A DNA stretch of 64,000 bases from Solibacillus sp. FSL R5-0449 (GCF_037975215.1 NZ_CP150239.1:2022001-2086000), one strand, 5' to 3'; counted from the first letter of the stretch, positions 45,991-54,516 are shown. The notes: generated by a model from the sequence alone, not told the origin. Numbers and translations are program-made.

Positions 45991-47786
45991 TGAAGTTTTT
46001 CAACTATGAACCGATTATCACAAAAGAACAAATCCAAAACGCAAGCGGCAAAAAGAAAAAAGGTGAACGTGCCCAAAACTGGACGTATACACTAAAGCGT
46101 ATTTTCGATTTTGTAGCCGAACAGAAAATGCTCCTGTTTATTGTTCTGCTGCTTGTCGTGTTAAGCTCAGCGTTTGCGTTGATCGGCCCGTTCATCATCG
46201 GACGGCTGATCGACCAGTTTATTGATGGCAGTTCACTTAGCCAGCTTTCCTATTGGCTGTACGGGCTGGCGGTCGTATATTTACTTTACAGTTTGGCGAG
46301 CTATTTCCAAAACTATTGGATGGTCGGCATCGCCCAGCAAACCGTATTTCGAATTCGTACACAGCTATATGGTCACTTTTTCAAACTCCCGCTGCGCTTT
46401 TTCGATAAACGGAAACACGGGGAATTAATGAGCCGTGCGACGAACGATATTGAAACAATCAGTTCGACATTAAACAGTGCCTTTATCCAAGTTGTCTCAA
46501 GTATTTTGACATTAACAGGTACGGTTGCCGTTATGCTTTGGCTCAGTCCGTTATTGACACTGATTACAATGCTGATCGTCCCGCTTATGTTCTACGGGAT
46601 GCGCTGGATTACAAAACGCACAAGCCTGCTATTTAAACAGCAGCAAGCAGCAATCGGTGAAATGAATGGATTAATCGAAGAATCCATTACCGGTCAGCAC
46701 GTCGTTAAAGCCTTTTCACAGGAAACGGAAATGCTGCGTCAATTTGACGAGAAAAATTCTCGCATTCGCACAGTTGGTTTCTGGGCATTAACGTATTCAG
46801 GGTTCATTCCGAAAGTAATGAACACATTGAACAGTCTAAGCTTTGCGATTGTCGCATTGGCCGGTGGTTTATTTGCCTATTACGGTCATATTTCAATCGG
46901 GACTATTATTATTTTCACGGAGTATGCACGACAGTTTACCCGTCCGTTAAATGATTTGGCCAACCAGTTCAACACCGTTCTTTCAGCTTTGGCCGGAGCG
47001 GAACGCGTTTTCTTGATCATGGATGAAAAAGAAGATGAAATTGAAGGGGAAAATGTGGAACTGCTAGGCAATGTACGTTTCCAAAATGTTACGTTCCAGT
47101 ATGACGCACAAGCTTCCTCCCCTACCCTGTCAAATGTGTCCTTTGAAGTGAAATCCGGGCAGTCGGTTGCACTGATCGGTCAAACCGGAGCCGGGAAAAC
47201 AACGATCATGCAGCTGTTGACAGGACTTTATGAAAAAACCGACGGGAAAATTGTATTTGACGATATGGAAATAGAAGAGATTTCGAAGGCGAGCCTGCGC
47301 AGTCAAATGGCATTCGTCCTGCAGGATCCGTTCCTGTTTGAAATGTCGATTAAAGAAAATATCCGCTACGGTAAGCTCGATGCAACAGATGAAGAAATTT
47401 ATGAGGCTGCGAAAAAAGCGAATGCCCATACATTTATCGATAAGCTGCCGGAAAAATACGATACGATTTTAAGTGCGGACGGCAGCCAGATTTCCCAAGG
47501 GCAAAAACAGCTGTTATCGATCGCCCGTGCCTTTGTGGCAGATCCGAAAATTTTATTATTGGATGAAGCGACAAGCAGTATCGACACTGTGACGGAGCTG
47601 CATATTCAGGAAGCACTCGAGAAGCTGATGGAGGACCGTACGAGCTTTATCATCGCCCACCGCCTGAATACAATCCGCAAAGTCGACTATGTCATCGTCT
47701 TAAATCAAGGGAAAATCATCGAACAAGGAAAACGCCAAGAATTAATTGAAAACCAGGGCGTGTTCGGACAAATGCTTAACGTGTGA
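45990..47786 (+). CDS. Heterodimeric ABC exporter subunit with canonical Walker B (YfiC/BmrD-like)
   Basis: The second half-transporter, 598 residues, with a cytoplasmic basic N-terminus, six helices (about 45-340) and an ATPase domain. Walker A is GQTGAGKTT and Walker B is LLLDEATSSID with the catalytic Glu; the switch histidine is intact in IIAHRLNTIRK. The signature is ISQGQKQL, not LSGGQ. One degenerate and one active ATP site therefore form in the heterodimer, as in BmrCD and TmrAB. The Shine-Dalgarno AGGAGG lies within the end of the first gene, giving tight coupling. No regulator or leader ORF is evident. Confidence 0.94.
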   Translation: MKFFNYEPIITKEQIQNASGKKKKGERAQNWTYTLKRIFDFVAEQKMLLFIVLLLVVLSSAFALIGPFIIGRLIDQFIDGSSLSQLSYWLYGLAVVYLLYSLASYFQNYWMVGIAQQTVFRIRTQLYGHFFKLPLRFFDKRKHGELMSRATNDIETISSTLNSAFIQVVSSILTLTGTVAVMLWLSPLLTLITMLIVPLMFYGMRWITKRTSLLFKQQQAAIGEMNGLIEESITGQHVVKAFSQETEMLRQFDEKNSRIRTVGFWALTYSGFIPKVMNTLNSLSFAIVALAGGLFAYYGHISIGTIIIFTEYARQFTRPLNDLANQFNTVLSALAGAERVFLIMDEKEDEIEGENVELLGNVRFQNVTFQYDAQASSPTLSNVSFEVKSGQSVALIGQTGAGKTTIMQLLTGLYEKTDGKIVFDDMEIEEISKASLRSQMAFVLQDPFLFEMSIKENIRYGKLDATDEEIYEAAKKANAHTFIDKLPEKYDTILSADGSQISQGQKQLLSIARAFVADPKILLLDEATSSIDTVTELHIQEALEKLMEDRTSFIIAHRLNTIRKVDYVIVLNQGKIIEQGKRQELIENQGVFGQMLNV

Positions 47787-47858
47787 TTTTATATTTTGAT
47801 ACAGAAGTAGATTTTTGATTTGATAAAGGACATTTTTTTGTAAGAAACGACCATTCAA

Positions 47859-47966
47859 GAAAATTGATTGGAATGGAGGGCGACTCCAGCGGGAATAGCG
47901 TGACGCCTGAGACTACAGGCTCAGGCCACGCCCGCGGAAAGCGTCCCGGAATGGAAATCAATTTTC
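47859..47966. repeat. Palindromic intergenic repeat of the bacilli type
   Basis: The outer arms GAAAATTGATT and AATCAATTTTC enclose a GC-rich body with GGCGACTCCAGCGGGAATAG and CCCGCGGAAAGCGTCCCGG, plus the inner palindrome CTGAGACTACAGGCTCAGG. The GGAATGG motif appears at both ends. I recognise this as the dispersed intergenic element seen many times in Bacillus and Planococcaceae genomes. It lies between convergent genes. Its GC content contrasts with its surroundings. Confidence 0.8.
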
Positions 47967-47975
47967 ATGCACAGC

Positions 47976-48012
47976 AAAATGCCAATTTTCTCTGAGAGAA
48001 AATTGGCATTTT
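47976..48012. terminator. Bidirectional terminator between the ABC exporter and the CPBP gene
   Basis: AAAATGCCAATTTTCT and AGAAAATTGGCATTTT form a perfect 16-pair stem with a short loop, with A-rich and T-rich ends on both sides. It serves both convergent genes. Confidence 0.85.
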
Positions 48013-48052
48013 AGATTATATCTCAACCTGATATTTTAATGTACATAACCAG

Positions 48053-48925
48053 CTAAACCGTTTCGATATCCGTTTGTTCCTCCAACTTCGGAGCCGGATT
48101 TTTTAACTGACGGAAGTTTTTATAGTATTTGACGAGTAAAAAGATAATAACAGCCGTCAAAATGAAAAAGAACGCCACATTTATCAACAATTCTTGTCGG
48201 GCTGCTTCTGTTGTCGGTAAATCAATTTCTGTCGTTTGATTTGTATAAACAAACTGGATATATGCCAGGAAATTATTAAAACTATGTAAAAGCATTGGTA
48301 TTACGATATTTTTAGTCTTAAGATACACATAGCCAAGCACACAGCCTAATGCAAAGGCAAATACGACATTGATCGGGTTGAGGTGGATAATGCCAAATAT
48401 AATAGAAGAAATAATAATACTCTTTTGCGGACTCCATCTCAATGTGAAACGGCGAAGCAAGATTCCTCTGAATAATATTTCCTCATAAATCGGTGCAAGT
48501 ATACAAATATTAATAAAAAACAGTATGTATACGAGCAGTGATGGCCGCACCTCTTCCAAATCCATCATCGGAAAGAATGAAAACAGTTCCCGTATATGTT
48601 CTTCGAAAACGAGATATAAGATTGTTAACAAAATTGTTGTAAACACAACGGTGATCAGTTGGAAGCATGCTGTAATCGATAAATATTTTGCCCAGCGCCC
48701 TTTTGTCATCGTCGTTTGAACCGGCTGTTCATTATATGTGAAATTCCATTTTTTTGTTTGATGCATCAAGTACATTAAACAGCTGACCGAAACAAAAAAT
48801 GTAATCCACTCTTCACTGGCCGGAATATCGGTTATAAATAACAAGGTAAAACTTGCTATGAATATACCAATCGCAAACAGTATAAAATAGCGCAGCTTGA
48901 AGTTTTTCAATTCAATATAATCCAT
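48053..48925 (-). CDS. CPBP family intramembrane glutamic protease
   Basis: A 290-residue protein with seven or eight membrane helices. The CPBP (CAAX protease and bacteriocin-processing) motifs are present: APIYEEILFRGILLRRF (EExxxR), IHLNPINVVFAFALGCVLGY and MLLHSFNNFLAYI with the conserved His and Asn. Members cleave membrane substrates or give bacteriocin self-immunity; which applies here is unknown. No bacteriocin gene is visible nearby. It diverges from the two-component gene at 49088. Confidence 0.9.
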   Translation of the reverse strand: MDYIELKNFKLRYFILFAIGIFIASFTLLFITDIPASEEWITFFVSVSCLMYLMHQTKKWNFTYNEQPVQTTMTKGRWAKYLSITACFQLITVVFTTILLTILYLVFEEHIRELFSFFPMMDLEEVRPSLLVYILFFINICILAPIYEEILFRGILLRRFTLRWSPQKSIIISSIIFGIIHLNPINVVFAFALGCVLGYVYLKTKNIVIPMLLHSFNNFLAYIQFVYTNQTTEIDLPTTEAARQELLINVAFFFILTAVIIFLLVKYYKNFRQLKNPAPKLEEQTDIETV

Positions 48926-49087
48926 TATTTTACACCCCCTGTAAATAGAGTAACATGAAATGGAAGTTTTATCCCAAGCATCGCTACCCCTTTTCGATCA
49001 TTTTTCAACGAATAGCAGTTCTCCATTGCCAATACCGCCTCTTTTACAATACGATGGATACAAAACAGATAGAAGTAGGTGTTTTGG

Positions 49088-49792
49088 ATGTCAAAAATTT
49101 TAATTGTGGAAGATGAACAGCAGATAGCACGTGTATTGCAGTTGGAGCTGGGATTTGAAGGCTATGAAACAGCTATCGCACATACCGGTACGGACGGTTT
49201 GCTGAAATTTCATGAAGACGAGTATGACTTAGTATTGCTTGATGTGATGCTTCCGGAGCTGAACGGTTTGGAAGTACTGAAACGAATTCGCAAACATAAC
49301 GAAACTGTTCCGGTCCTTTTACTGACCGCTAAAAGTAATATAGAAGATAAAGTAACAGGTCTTGATTACGGGGCAAATGACTATATAACAAAACCGTTTG
49401 AATTCGATGAGCTGCTTGCACGGATTCGTGTGGCATTGCGATTTTCACACAAATCCGTTCCCGAGCCAACACCATCGACTGTCCATACATTCCAGGATTT
49501 ATCATTAAATGAGCAAACACGTGAAGTCACAAGACAAGCACAGCAAATCGATTTGACTCCCCGTGAGTTTGACTTGCTGCTGCATTTTATGAAGCATGCT
49601 AAACTTGTGCAGTCTCGTGAGCAGCTGCTGAATGCGGTTTGGGGATTTGACTATTACGGGGATACAAATGTAGTTGACGTATATGTACGTTATTTGCGTC
49701 AAAAACTAGAGGTAAATCTGAATTTACCGTCACTACTACATACAGTTCGCGGTGTCGGCTATGTATTAAAGGAAGCGACAAATGAAACTTAA
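49088..49792 (+). CDS. OmpR-family response regulator (YkoG-like)
   Basis: A 234-residue response regulator. Receiver residues are the acidic pair E8-D9, the phosphoacceptor D52 in LVLLDVMLPELNG, and Lys in YITKPFEFDELLARI. The C-terminal winged helix includes LTPREFDLLLHFMKH and GDTNVVDVYVRYLRQKL. I prefer the ATG at 49088 (site AAGTAGGTG) to an in-frame GTG three codons upstream. It overlaps the kinase gene by 11 bases. The order regulator-kinase-PepSY-PepSY is that of B. subtilis ykoGHI/ykoJ, so it likely controls the PepSY genes. Confidence 0.9.
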   Translation: MSKILIVEDEQQIARVLQLELGFEGYETAIAHTGTDGLLKFHEDEYDLVLLDVMLPELNGLEVLKRIRKHNETVPVLLLTAKSNIEDKVTGLDYGANDYITKPFEFDELLARIRVALRFSHKSVPEPTPSTVHTFQDLSLNEQTREVTRQAQQIDLTPREFDLLLHFMKHAKLVQSREQLLNAVWGFDYYGDTNVVDVYVRYLRQKLEVNLNLPSLLHTVRGVGYVLKEATNET

Positions 49793-51134
49793 TACGAAAG
49801 TAAATCTGTTTTCCATGTTATTGACTTCGGTTATATTAATCGGCAGTTTTACAGGTATTTATTATTTGTATAAAGAGTTTGCCTTTTCAACAGAGGCTGA
49901 ACAATTACAGGCACGGGCAAATGAATTAACGACTGCCATTAGCGCACTGGACACAACAGATGGCATCGATTCGATTTTCGGAGCATTTCTCCCGACTGAC
50001 GGAGCGATCTTCGTTTACGACAGCGATGGTAATCAAATAAAAAGGCTTCAAAAAACATCCGAGAAAATTGATTATAAACTTGATCCGGCACAGCATTACA
50101 CGGAAAAAACAATACGGGATATCCCCCATATCGCGCTTGCTGCACCCATTATTTTACCGGATGATGAAATTGCCGAGGCAAAGCTGATCCAGCCATTGCC
50201 GACAATTACCGAAAATATGAACCGGCTGCTGATAATCTTAGTGTTGATGACGCTTGTAGCACTTATTCCGATTTATTTGGCGAGCCAGCTGTTTGTTCGA
50301 CTGATCGTAAAACCCGTTCAGCAGCTGACAACAACGATGGAAAAAAATATTCAGCAGTCCAGCTATGAGCAAATCCCTGTCCGCAAGCAATCGAATGATG
50401 AATTTGCGCAAATGGCCACGACGTACAATCATTTAATGGCACAGTTGGAAGATGCCCATGACAAACAGCAGCAATTTGTCGGCAACGCCTCACATGAACT
50501 AAAAACACCGTTAACCGTCATCGAAAGTTATACGAAGCTGTTAAAACGCCGCGGTACACAAGATGCGAAAATTACGGAAGAAGCACTGGAAGCAATTTTA
50601 AAAGAAACAACCAACATGAAAGCCATGATTGAACAAATGCTCGCACTGGCTAAGACGAATGAAATGACGAAGATCCAGATGACGACATTTGCATTACAGC
50701 CCTTTATCGAGCAGATTGTCCAAAGTATTAAAGCCGCCTATCATCGTGAAATTCTCGTTAACATTCCTGATGTAGAAATTACAACGGATGAGGCAAAATT
50801 AAAACAGCTGCTCTTTATCTTCATCGATAATGCACGAAAATACAGTGACGATATCATTAAGATCCACGCCTCTGTGAAAAATGATCTGCATATCTCCATC
50901 CAGGATTTTGGTGTCGGTATTCCTGAAGAAGATCTCCCGAATTTGTTCCACCGCTTTTATCGGGTTGATAAAGACCGAAATCGGAAAACTGGTGGCACCG
51001 GCATTGGCCTATCGATTGCAAAGGAACTCGCCGATCGTTTGAATGCCGAAGTTTCCATCGACAGTGAATTAGGAAAAGGAACGACGGTTTTACTCATTGT
51101 TCCACTTGCAGGAGGTGCACAGCATGAAAGCTAA
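49782..51134 (+). CDS. Sensor histidine kinase (YkoH/ArlS-like)
   Basis: A 450-residue sensor kinase with two membrane helices (about 10-30 and 150-172) around a 115-residue extracytoplasmic sensor. A HAMP linker (about 173-225) precedes the dimerisation domain with His238 in FVGNASHELKTPLTV. The ATPase domain shows FIDNARKYS (N box), IQDFGVGIPEEDLP (G1) and TGGTGIGLSIAKELAD (G2). It overlaps both neighbours: the regulator (11 bases) and the PepSY gene (11 bases). The stimulus is unknown, but the PepSY partners suggest an envelope or protease-linked signal. Confidence 0.93.
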   Translation: MKLNTKVNLFSMLLTSVILIGSFTGIYYLYKEFAFSTEAEQLQARANELTTAISALDTTDGIDSIFGAFLPTDGAIFVYDSDGNQIKRLQKTSEKIDYKLDPAQHYTEKTIRDIPHIALAAPIILPDDEIAEAKLIQPLPTITENMNRLLIILVLMTLVALIPIYLASQLFVRLIVKPVQQLTTTMEKNIQQSSYEQIPVRKQSNDEFAQMATTYNHLMAQLEDAHDKQQQFVGNASHELKTPLTVIESYTKLLKRRGTQDAKITEEALEAILKETTNMKAMIEQMLALAKTNEMTKIQMTTFALQPFIEQIVQSIKAAYHREILVNIPDVEITTDEAKLKQLLFIFIDNARKYSDDIIKIHASVKNDLHISIQDFGVGIPEEDLPNLFHRFYRVDKDRNRKTGGTGIGLSIAKELADRLNAEVSIDSELGKGTTVLLIVPLAGGAQHES

Positions 51135-51672
51135 ATGGATTATCCTATGCATCGCCGTCATCCTGATCGGATTTTTCATTACATTGACAGTCAAGCAGTT
51201 AGCAACACCGCATGAACTGAACGCAAATGAACTGGAATTGAAAATCAAAGATATTTATAATGCGGAAGTCCAAACATTGGTGAAAGAAAAAGATCATTTT
51301 GTCGCTTCTTTCAATAAAGATGGCTCAATTTTTGAAGTGAATGTAGATGCCGTAACAGGACAATTTTCCGAATTGACGCTTATCCACAAAAATGAAAATA
51401 AGCAATCCGAGGAGCAAACGAATCCGGAAACATCAAAAGATAATCAAGACGCAGCAAATAAGCCAGCTGAAAATGCTACAAAGCCATTGCTTTCAAAAGA
51501 GCAAGCGGCTGACATTGCGATAAAGGAAGTACCAGGTGAAGTCGATTCCGTTGAGTTTGTAAAAAATGCGGAAGGCGGCATCTATTTTGTGGAAATTGAA
51601 CAGGAAGATGATGTTATGGTACAAATACATGCCATTACTGGCGAGATTCTCGTGATTCAATATGATGATTAG
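51124..51672 (+). CDS. Membrane-anchored PepSY domain protein (YkoI-like)
   Basis: A 182-residue protein: N-terminal anchor (residues 4-25), a first PepSY-like segment (about 36-90, NELELKIKDIYNAEVQTLVK), a low-complexity Glu/Asn/Lys linker (about 95-125), and a clear PepSY domain (about 126-180, LSKEQAADIAIKEVPGEVDS). PepSY domains inhibit or chaperone proteases in some systems. The ATG at 51124 follows AGGAGGTGCACAGC and overlaps the kinase end. The gene is probably part of the regulator-kinase operon. Confidence 0.88.
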   Translation: MKAKWIILCIAVILIGFFITLTVKQLATPHELNANELELKIKDIYNAEVQTLVKEKDHFVASFNKDGSIFEVNVDAVTGQFSELTLIHKNENKQSEEQTNPETSKDNQDAANKPAENATKPLLSKEQAADIAIKEVPGEVDSVEFVKNAEGGIYFVEIEQEDDVMVQIHAITGEILVIQYDD

Positions 51673-51674
51673 TT

Positions 51675-51731
51675 TTCTCATCAATTTCTAATAATTCTCT
51701 CAGATCGTTTTCATATTCGCTCGTTATACTG
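51675..51731 (+). promoter_or_regulatory. Regulated promoter region of the second PepSY gene
   Basis: The tandem motifs TTCTCA (51675), TTTCTAA (51685) and TTCTCT (51695) recur about every ten bases, the helical spacing used by OmpR-type regulators. A TATACT -10 follows (51725-51730) but no good -35 is present 17 bases upstream, as expected for an activated promoter. The regulator at 49088 is the likely binder. Confidence 0.4.
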
Positions 51732-51762
51732 ACATTACAAACAAGAAAAGGAGCGAGTTAAT

Positions 51763-52338
51763 ATGAATAAAAAATTTTTAGCAATCCCGGCATTACTAGT
51801 AGCAATTGGTGGAGGTGCTGTATTCGCACAATCTGATTTATTTGCGCAAGCCGAAAACAACCCAACTATTTCAGCTGGTGAAGCAAAGAAAATCGCGTTA
51901 AAACAAGTAGACGGTGAAGTAATCGGTTTTGAATATGATGGAGATGACCGCACACCTCATTATGAAATTGACATCGTAAAAGACAATGAAAAAATCGAAG
52001 TTGAAGTGAATGCAGGCACAGGTAACGCGGTTGTAACGGAACGTGAAAACATTCGTACAGTGAAAGCGGAAAATACAGTAAAAAAAGATGATACAGTAAA
52101 AGCAACAGATTCAGCGAACAATTCTTCTATCATAACTGAAAATCAGGCGATTGAAATTGCTCAGGCGAAAGCAAAAGGAACAGTAACGGACCTTGAACTG
52201 GATGAAGATGATAACCGTCTGATCTATGAAATTGAAATCCGTAACGGTAAAATGGAATACGATTTTGAAATCGATGCAAAAACCGGCGACATTATTAAGT
52301 ACGAAGAAGATTTGGACAATGACCGTTTTGATGACTAA
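51763..52338 (+). CDS. Secreted PepSY repeat protein (YkoJ-like)
   Basis: A 191-residue secreted protein. A signal peptide (1-22, AIPALLVAIGGGAVFA) is followed by two PepSY domains: residues about 36-85 (ISAGEAKKIALKQVDGEVIG) and 124-185 (ITENQAIEIAQAKAKGTVTD), separated by a Lys/Thr/Asp-rich linker. The tail DLDNDRFDD is acidic. AGGAGCG precedes the ATG. It has its own promoter region 90 bases after the first PepSY gene. It is probably the output of the two-component system. Confidence 0.88.
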   Translation: MNKKFLAIPALLVAIGGGAVFAQSDLFAQAENNPTISAGEAKKIALKQVDGEVIGFEYDGDDRTPHYEIDIVKDNEKIEVEVNAGTGNAVVTERENIRTVKAENTVKKDDTVKATDSANNSSIITENQAIEIAQAKAKGTVTDLELDEDDNRLIYEIEIRNGKMEYDFEIDAKTGDIIKYEEDLDNDRFDD

Positions 52339-52360
52339 TAGAATATCTTGCAGTAATTAA

Positions 52361-52392
52361 AAAGAGCGCAGATTGATTTCTGCGCTTTATTT
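52361..52392. terminator. Terminator between the PepSY gene and the methyltransferase pseudogene
   Basis: AGCGCAGA (52365-52372) and TCTGCGCT (52379-52386) form a GC-rich stem flanked by A- and T-rich runs, suitable for both convergent genes. Confidence 0.8.
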
Positions 52393-53132
52393 TTATATTG
52401 TTTTTCTCGCCTTGACGATTAAAAAGGAAGGGCGATGCTGCTCTTTTTGTAGGCTTGGGAGTAATTCGATTGCTTCGTCTGTCGGCATTGGCTCCACTAT
52501 TTTCTCAATTTGCAGCCCATTAATGATTAATGAATTTATAATCGTTCCAATGGTGCGATGATACATCACAACATGTTCTACGAGCCAATTTTGTGTTCGT
52601 TTCCCTTCATCCCGGTAACGGCAACCGAAAAATGGGAGATTGTGTTCGTCTCGTCCAAAACCCATTGCTCAACACCTTTATTTGCGGTCGATATTGGGTG
52701 CTCAATGGAAAACAGGAAGACCCCTTCTGGACATAATGCATAACTTACCTTTTCAATTACCCCTTCAAAATCCGCCACATAATGTAATGCCAATGCGCTC
52801 GTTATTAGATGATAATGCGATTTCTCTAATAGAATATCTTCAATTGAAATGTTTTGAAACTGGAGACGATCACTTTCATAGCGCTCTTTTGCTGCGGTAA
52901 TCATATTATCTGAAATATCGATTGCATCAACTTGCTGCGCCCCATTTAAAACACAGTCATTTGCAAACTCCCCTTTTCCACAGCCTAAATCTAATAAAAC
53001 TTTACCTTTTACATCTGGCATTAATGCTAAAAAATTGGGACGCTCCAGTAAATTATTATAATTGAACTTCCGGTTACGGATTTCTTCATATCCTTTAAAA
53101 AACAAGGCATTATCATAAATGTTTTGCTTCAT
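52393..53132 (-). pseudogene. SAM-dependent methyltransferase with a one-base frameshift
   Basis: A class I methyltransferase split over two frames. From the ATG at 53132 the first frame shows KVLLDLGCGKGEFANDC (SAM motif I) and VDAIDISDNMITAAKERY, and runs to EQWVLDETNT before going out of frame and stopping at 52578. The second frame continues with GCRYRDEGKRTQNWLVEHVV to the stop at 52393. The frames join if one T is added to the T5 run (plus-strand A5 at 52628-52632), which gives an uninterrupted protein of about 247 residues. The change could be a real mutation, phase variation or a sequencing error. The substrate is unknown. Confidence 0.82.
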
Positions 53133-53206
53133 TGTTCTCCTCATTTCACCATAACGTTATGACTTATTTGCGCAACTTCATTATCACATGACTGGAAAAT
53201 TTTAAA

Positions 53207-53235
53207 TAGACTTATATTTCAAACTTTAGTAAGAT
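53207..53235 (+). promoter_or_regulatory. Candidate promoter for a short RNA or leader
   Basis: TAGACT (53207-53212) and TAAGAT (53230-53235) are spaced by 17 bases. Each matches four of six consensus positions. An intrinsic terminator lies about 45-80 bases downstream, before the next ORF. Confidence 0.3.
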
Positions 53236-53278
53236 GTAGATAGAGGCATGTCTAGTTTTACAAATTCGACTTTTTTAC

Positions 53279-53322
53279 AAAAACTATGCAAATTCCTTAG
53301 CGATTTGCATAGTTTTTTGTTT
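53279..53322 (+). terminator. Terminator within the leader of the gene at 53363
   Basis: AAAACTATGCAAAT (from 53280) and ATTTGCATAGTTTT form a 14-pair stem with a nine-base loop, followed by a T-rich tail. It lies between two divergently transcribed genes, so it has no ordinary upstream gene. It is either an attenuator or the end of a small RNA. Confidence 0.75.
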
Positions 53323-53362
53323 TTATGCCTTCTTCACAATCTTTCGGAACTGGGGAAAATTT

Positions 53363-53995
53363 ATGAAAAACAATGATTCGAAAAGCATGCTGCTCTTTTT
53401 ATTATTCGCTTTTATCACCAATTTAACCTATGTCGCCTCTCAACGCATAGAACATCTGGAGCTGCCATTAGCGCTCGTTACATTTGCTATATTTATTTTA
53501 TTTATTTTGCTGGTTTTAAAGCTCAATTTAAGACCAATAGTCATTACACTGGCAACGATCATTACTTTGATCGACATTAATTCGATTTTCTATTTGGCCC
53601 TTCCTGATTTTTATACGATCAGCTTTACAATCGGAGTCCTAGTATTTCTTGGTTTTTATTTTAAAAAGTCTAAAGATGCCGTTCTTGCCGCGATTGGCTT
53701 TTGTATAATGAACTTACTGATTAATATAGAATTTTTCATACAATGGGAATGGGTATACCTTTTTGTGTTACATAGTACTCTATTTATCATCGCCAGCAGA
53801 TTACAATTTACGATTACGAAAAGAATCTATTTAGGATTATTCAGTGTGACTTTCATTTTCCTCGTTATCGGAATGTTAGTTGATCACAATTATTTAGCCA
53901 CATTTGGACTTTTCCTGTATTTGGCGGTACTTATTGCGATTTATTTCATTATCCGAAGACAACTTGAAGAACAACCTACATATAAATTACATTGA
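53363..53995 (+). CDS. Hypothetical polytopic membrane protein
   Basis: A 210-residue, very hydrophobic protein with about seven membrane helices and short loops, ending in a cytoplasmic RRQLEEQPTYKLH tail. I recognise no family motif; it has no conserved acidic pair, His pair or transporter signature. GGGG seven bases before the ATG is a fair ribosome binding site. It is followed after 14 bases by a gene for a membrane-anchored extracytoplasmic protein, and the two probably form an operon bounded by terminators on both sides. Possibly a sensor or an immunity-type membrane protein, but that is a guess. Confidence 0.65.
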   Translation: MKNNDSKSMLLFLLFAFITNLTYVASQRIEHLELPLALVTFAIFILFILLVLKLNLRPIVITLATIITLIDINSIFYLALPDFYTISFTIGVLVFLGFYFKKSKDAVLAAIGFCIMNLLINIEFFIQWEWVYLFVLHSTLFIIASRLQFTITKRIYLGLFSVTFIFLVIGMLVDHNYLATFGLFLYLAVLIAIYFIIRRQLEEQPTYKLH

Positions 53996-54009
53996 GGGGA
54001 GACATCCAG

Positions 54010-54459
54010 ATGAAAAATGTAAATCGCTTATTTCTCATTATCGCCATCATTATCCTTATTATAATTGGCCGCTATTTTATGGCACAAAATGAAGTAAAGG
54101 AAATTCCGGATGTAACCGCTGTAACGACTGAAATGACGATTGAAACGGTTCGCGGAAGCTATTGCTGGCATTCAGCAGGTGAAGCAGAGTGTGTTGATAC
54201 TGCTGCCCCGCATGAAATTATAAGTGAGCAAAATACCCCTTACGTAAAAGTACAGCCAGGTGAAGTACTGGAGTTTCAATATAGTCAGAATGTAACGAGT
54301 GTATCTATTCAACAATGGATAGAAGATTACGATTATAAAGAAATTGCTACATCGACACGCTTTACCGCCCCAACGGAAAAAGGAAAGTATATCATTTCCA
54401 GTATGGCGCGCTTTGGCAACGGTGATGTAACAGACAGTATTGCGATAGAAGTAGAATAA
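54010..54459 (+). CDS. Hypothetical membrane-anchored extracytoplasmic protein
   Basis: A 149-residue protein with one N-terminal helix (about 5-22) and an all-beta-looking outside domain. Residues 45-75 contain SYCWHSAGEAECVDTAAPHE, with two cysteines that could form a disulfide. The C-terminal part resembles an immunoglobulin-like fold (VKVQPGEVLEFQYSQNVTSV and KGKYIISSMARFGNGDVTDS). GAGGGGAGA lies upstream of the ATG. It is coupled to the preceding membrane protein gene and ends at a strong terminator. The function is unknown. Confidence 0.68.
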   Translation: MKNVNRLFLIIAIIILIIIGRYFMAQNEVKEIPDVTAVTTEMTIETVRGSYCWHSAGEAECVDTAAPHEIISEQNTPYVKVQPGEVLEFQYSQNVTSVSIQQWIEDYDYKEIATSTRFTAPTEKGKYIISSMARFGNGDVTDSIAIEVE

Positions 54460-54462
54460 CCA

Positions 54463-54505
54463 AAAAGGGAAGTGTCCGTAAATTTTGGACACTTCCCTTT
54501 TATAT
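54463..54505. terminator. Bidirectional terminator before the chemotaxis receptor gene
   Basis: AAAAGGGAAGTGTCC and GGACACTTCCCTTTT form a perfect 15-pair stem. It lies between convergent genes ending at 54459 and 54517. Confidence 0.88.
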
Positions 54506-54516
54506 GCGGTTTCCGC

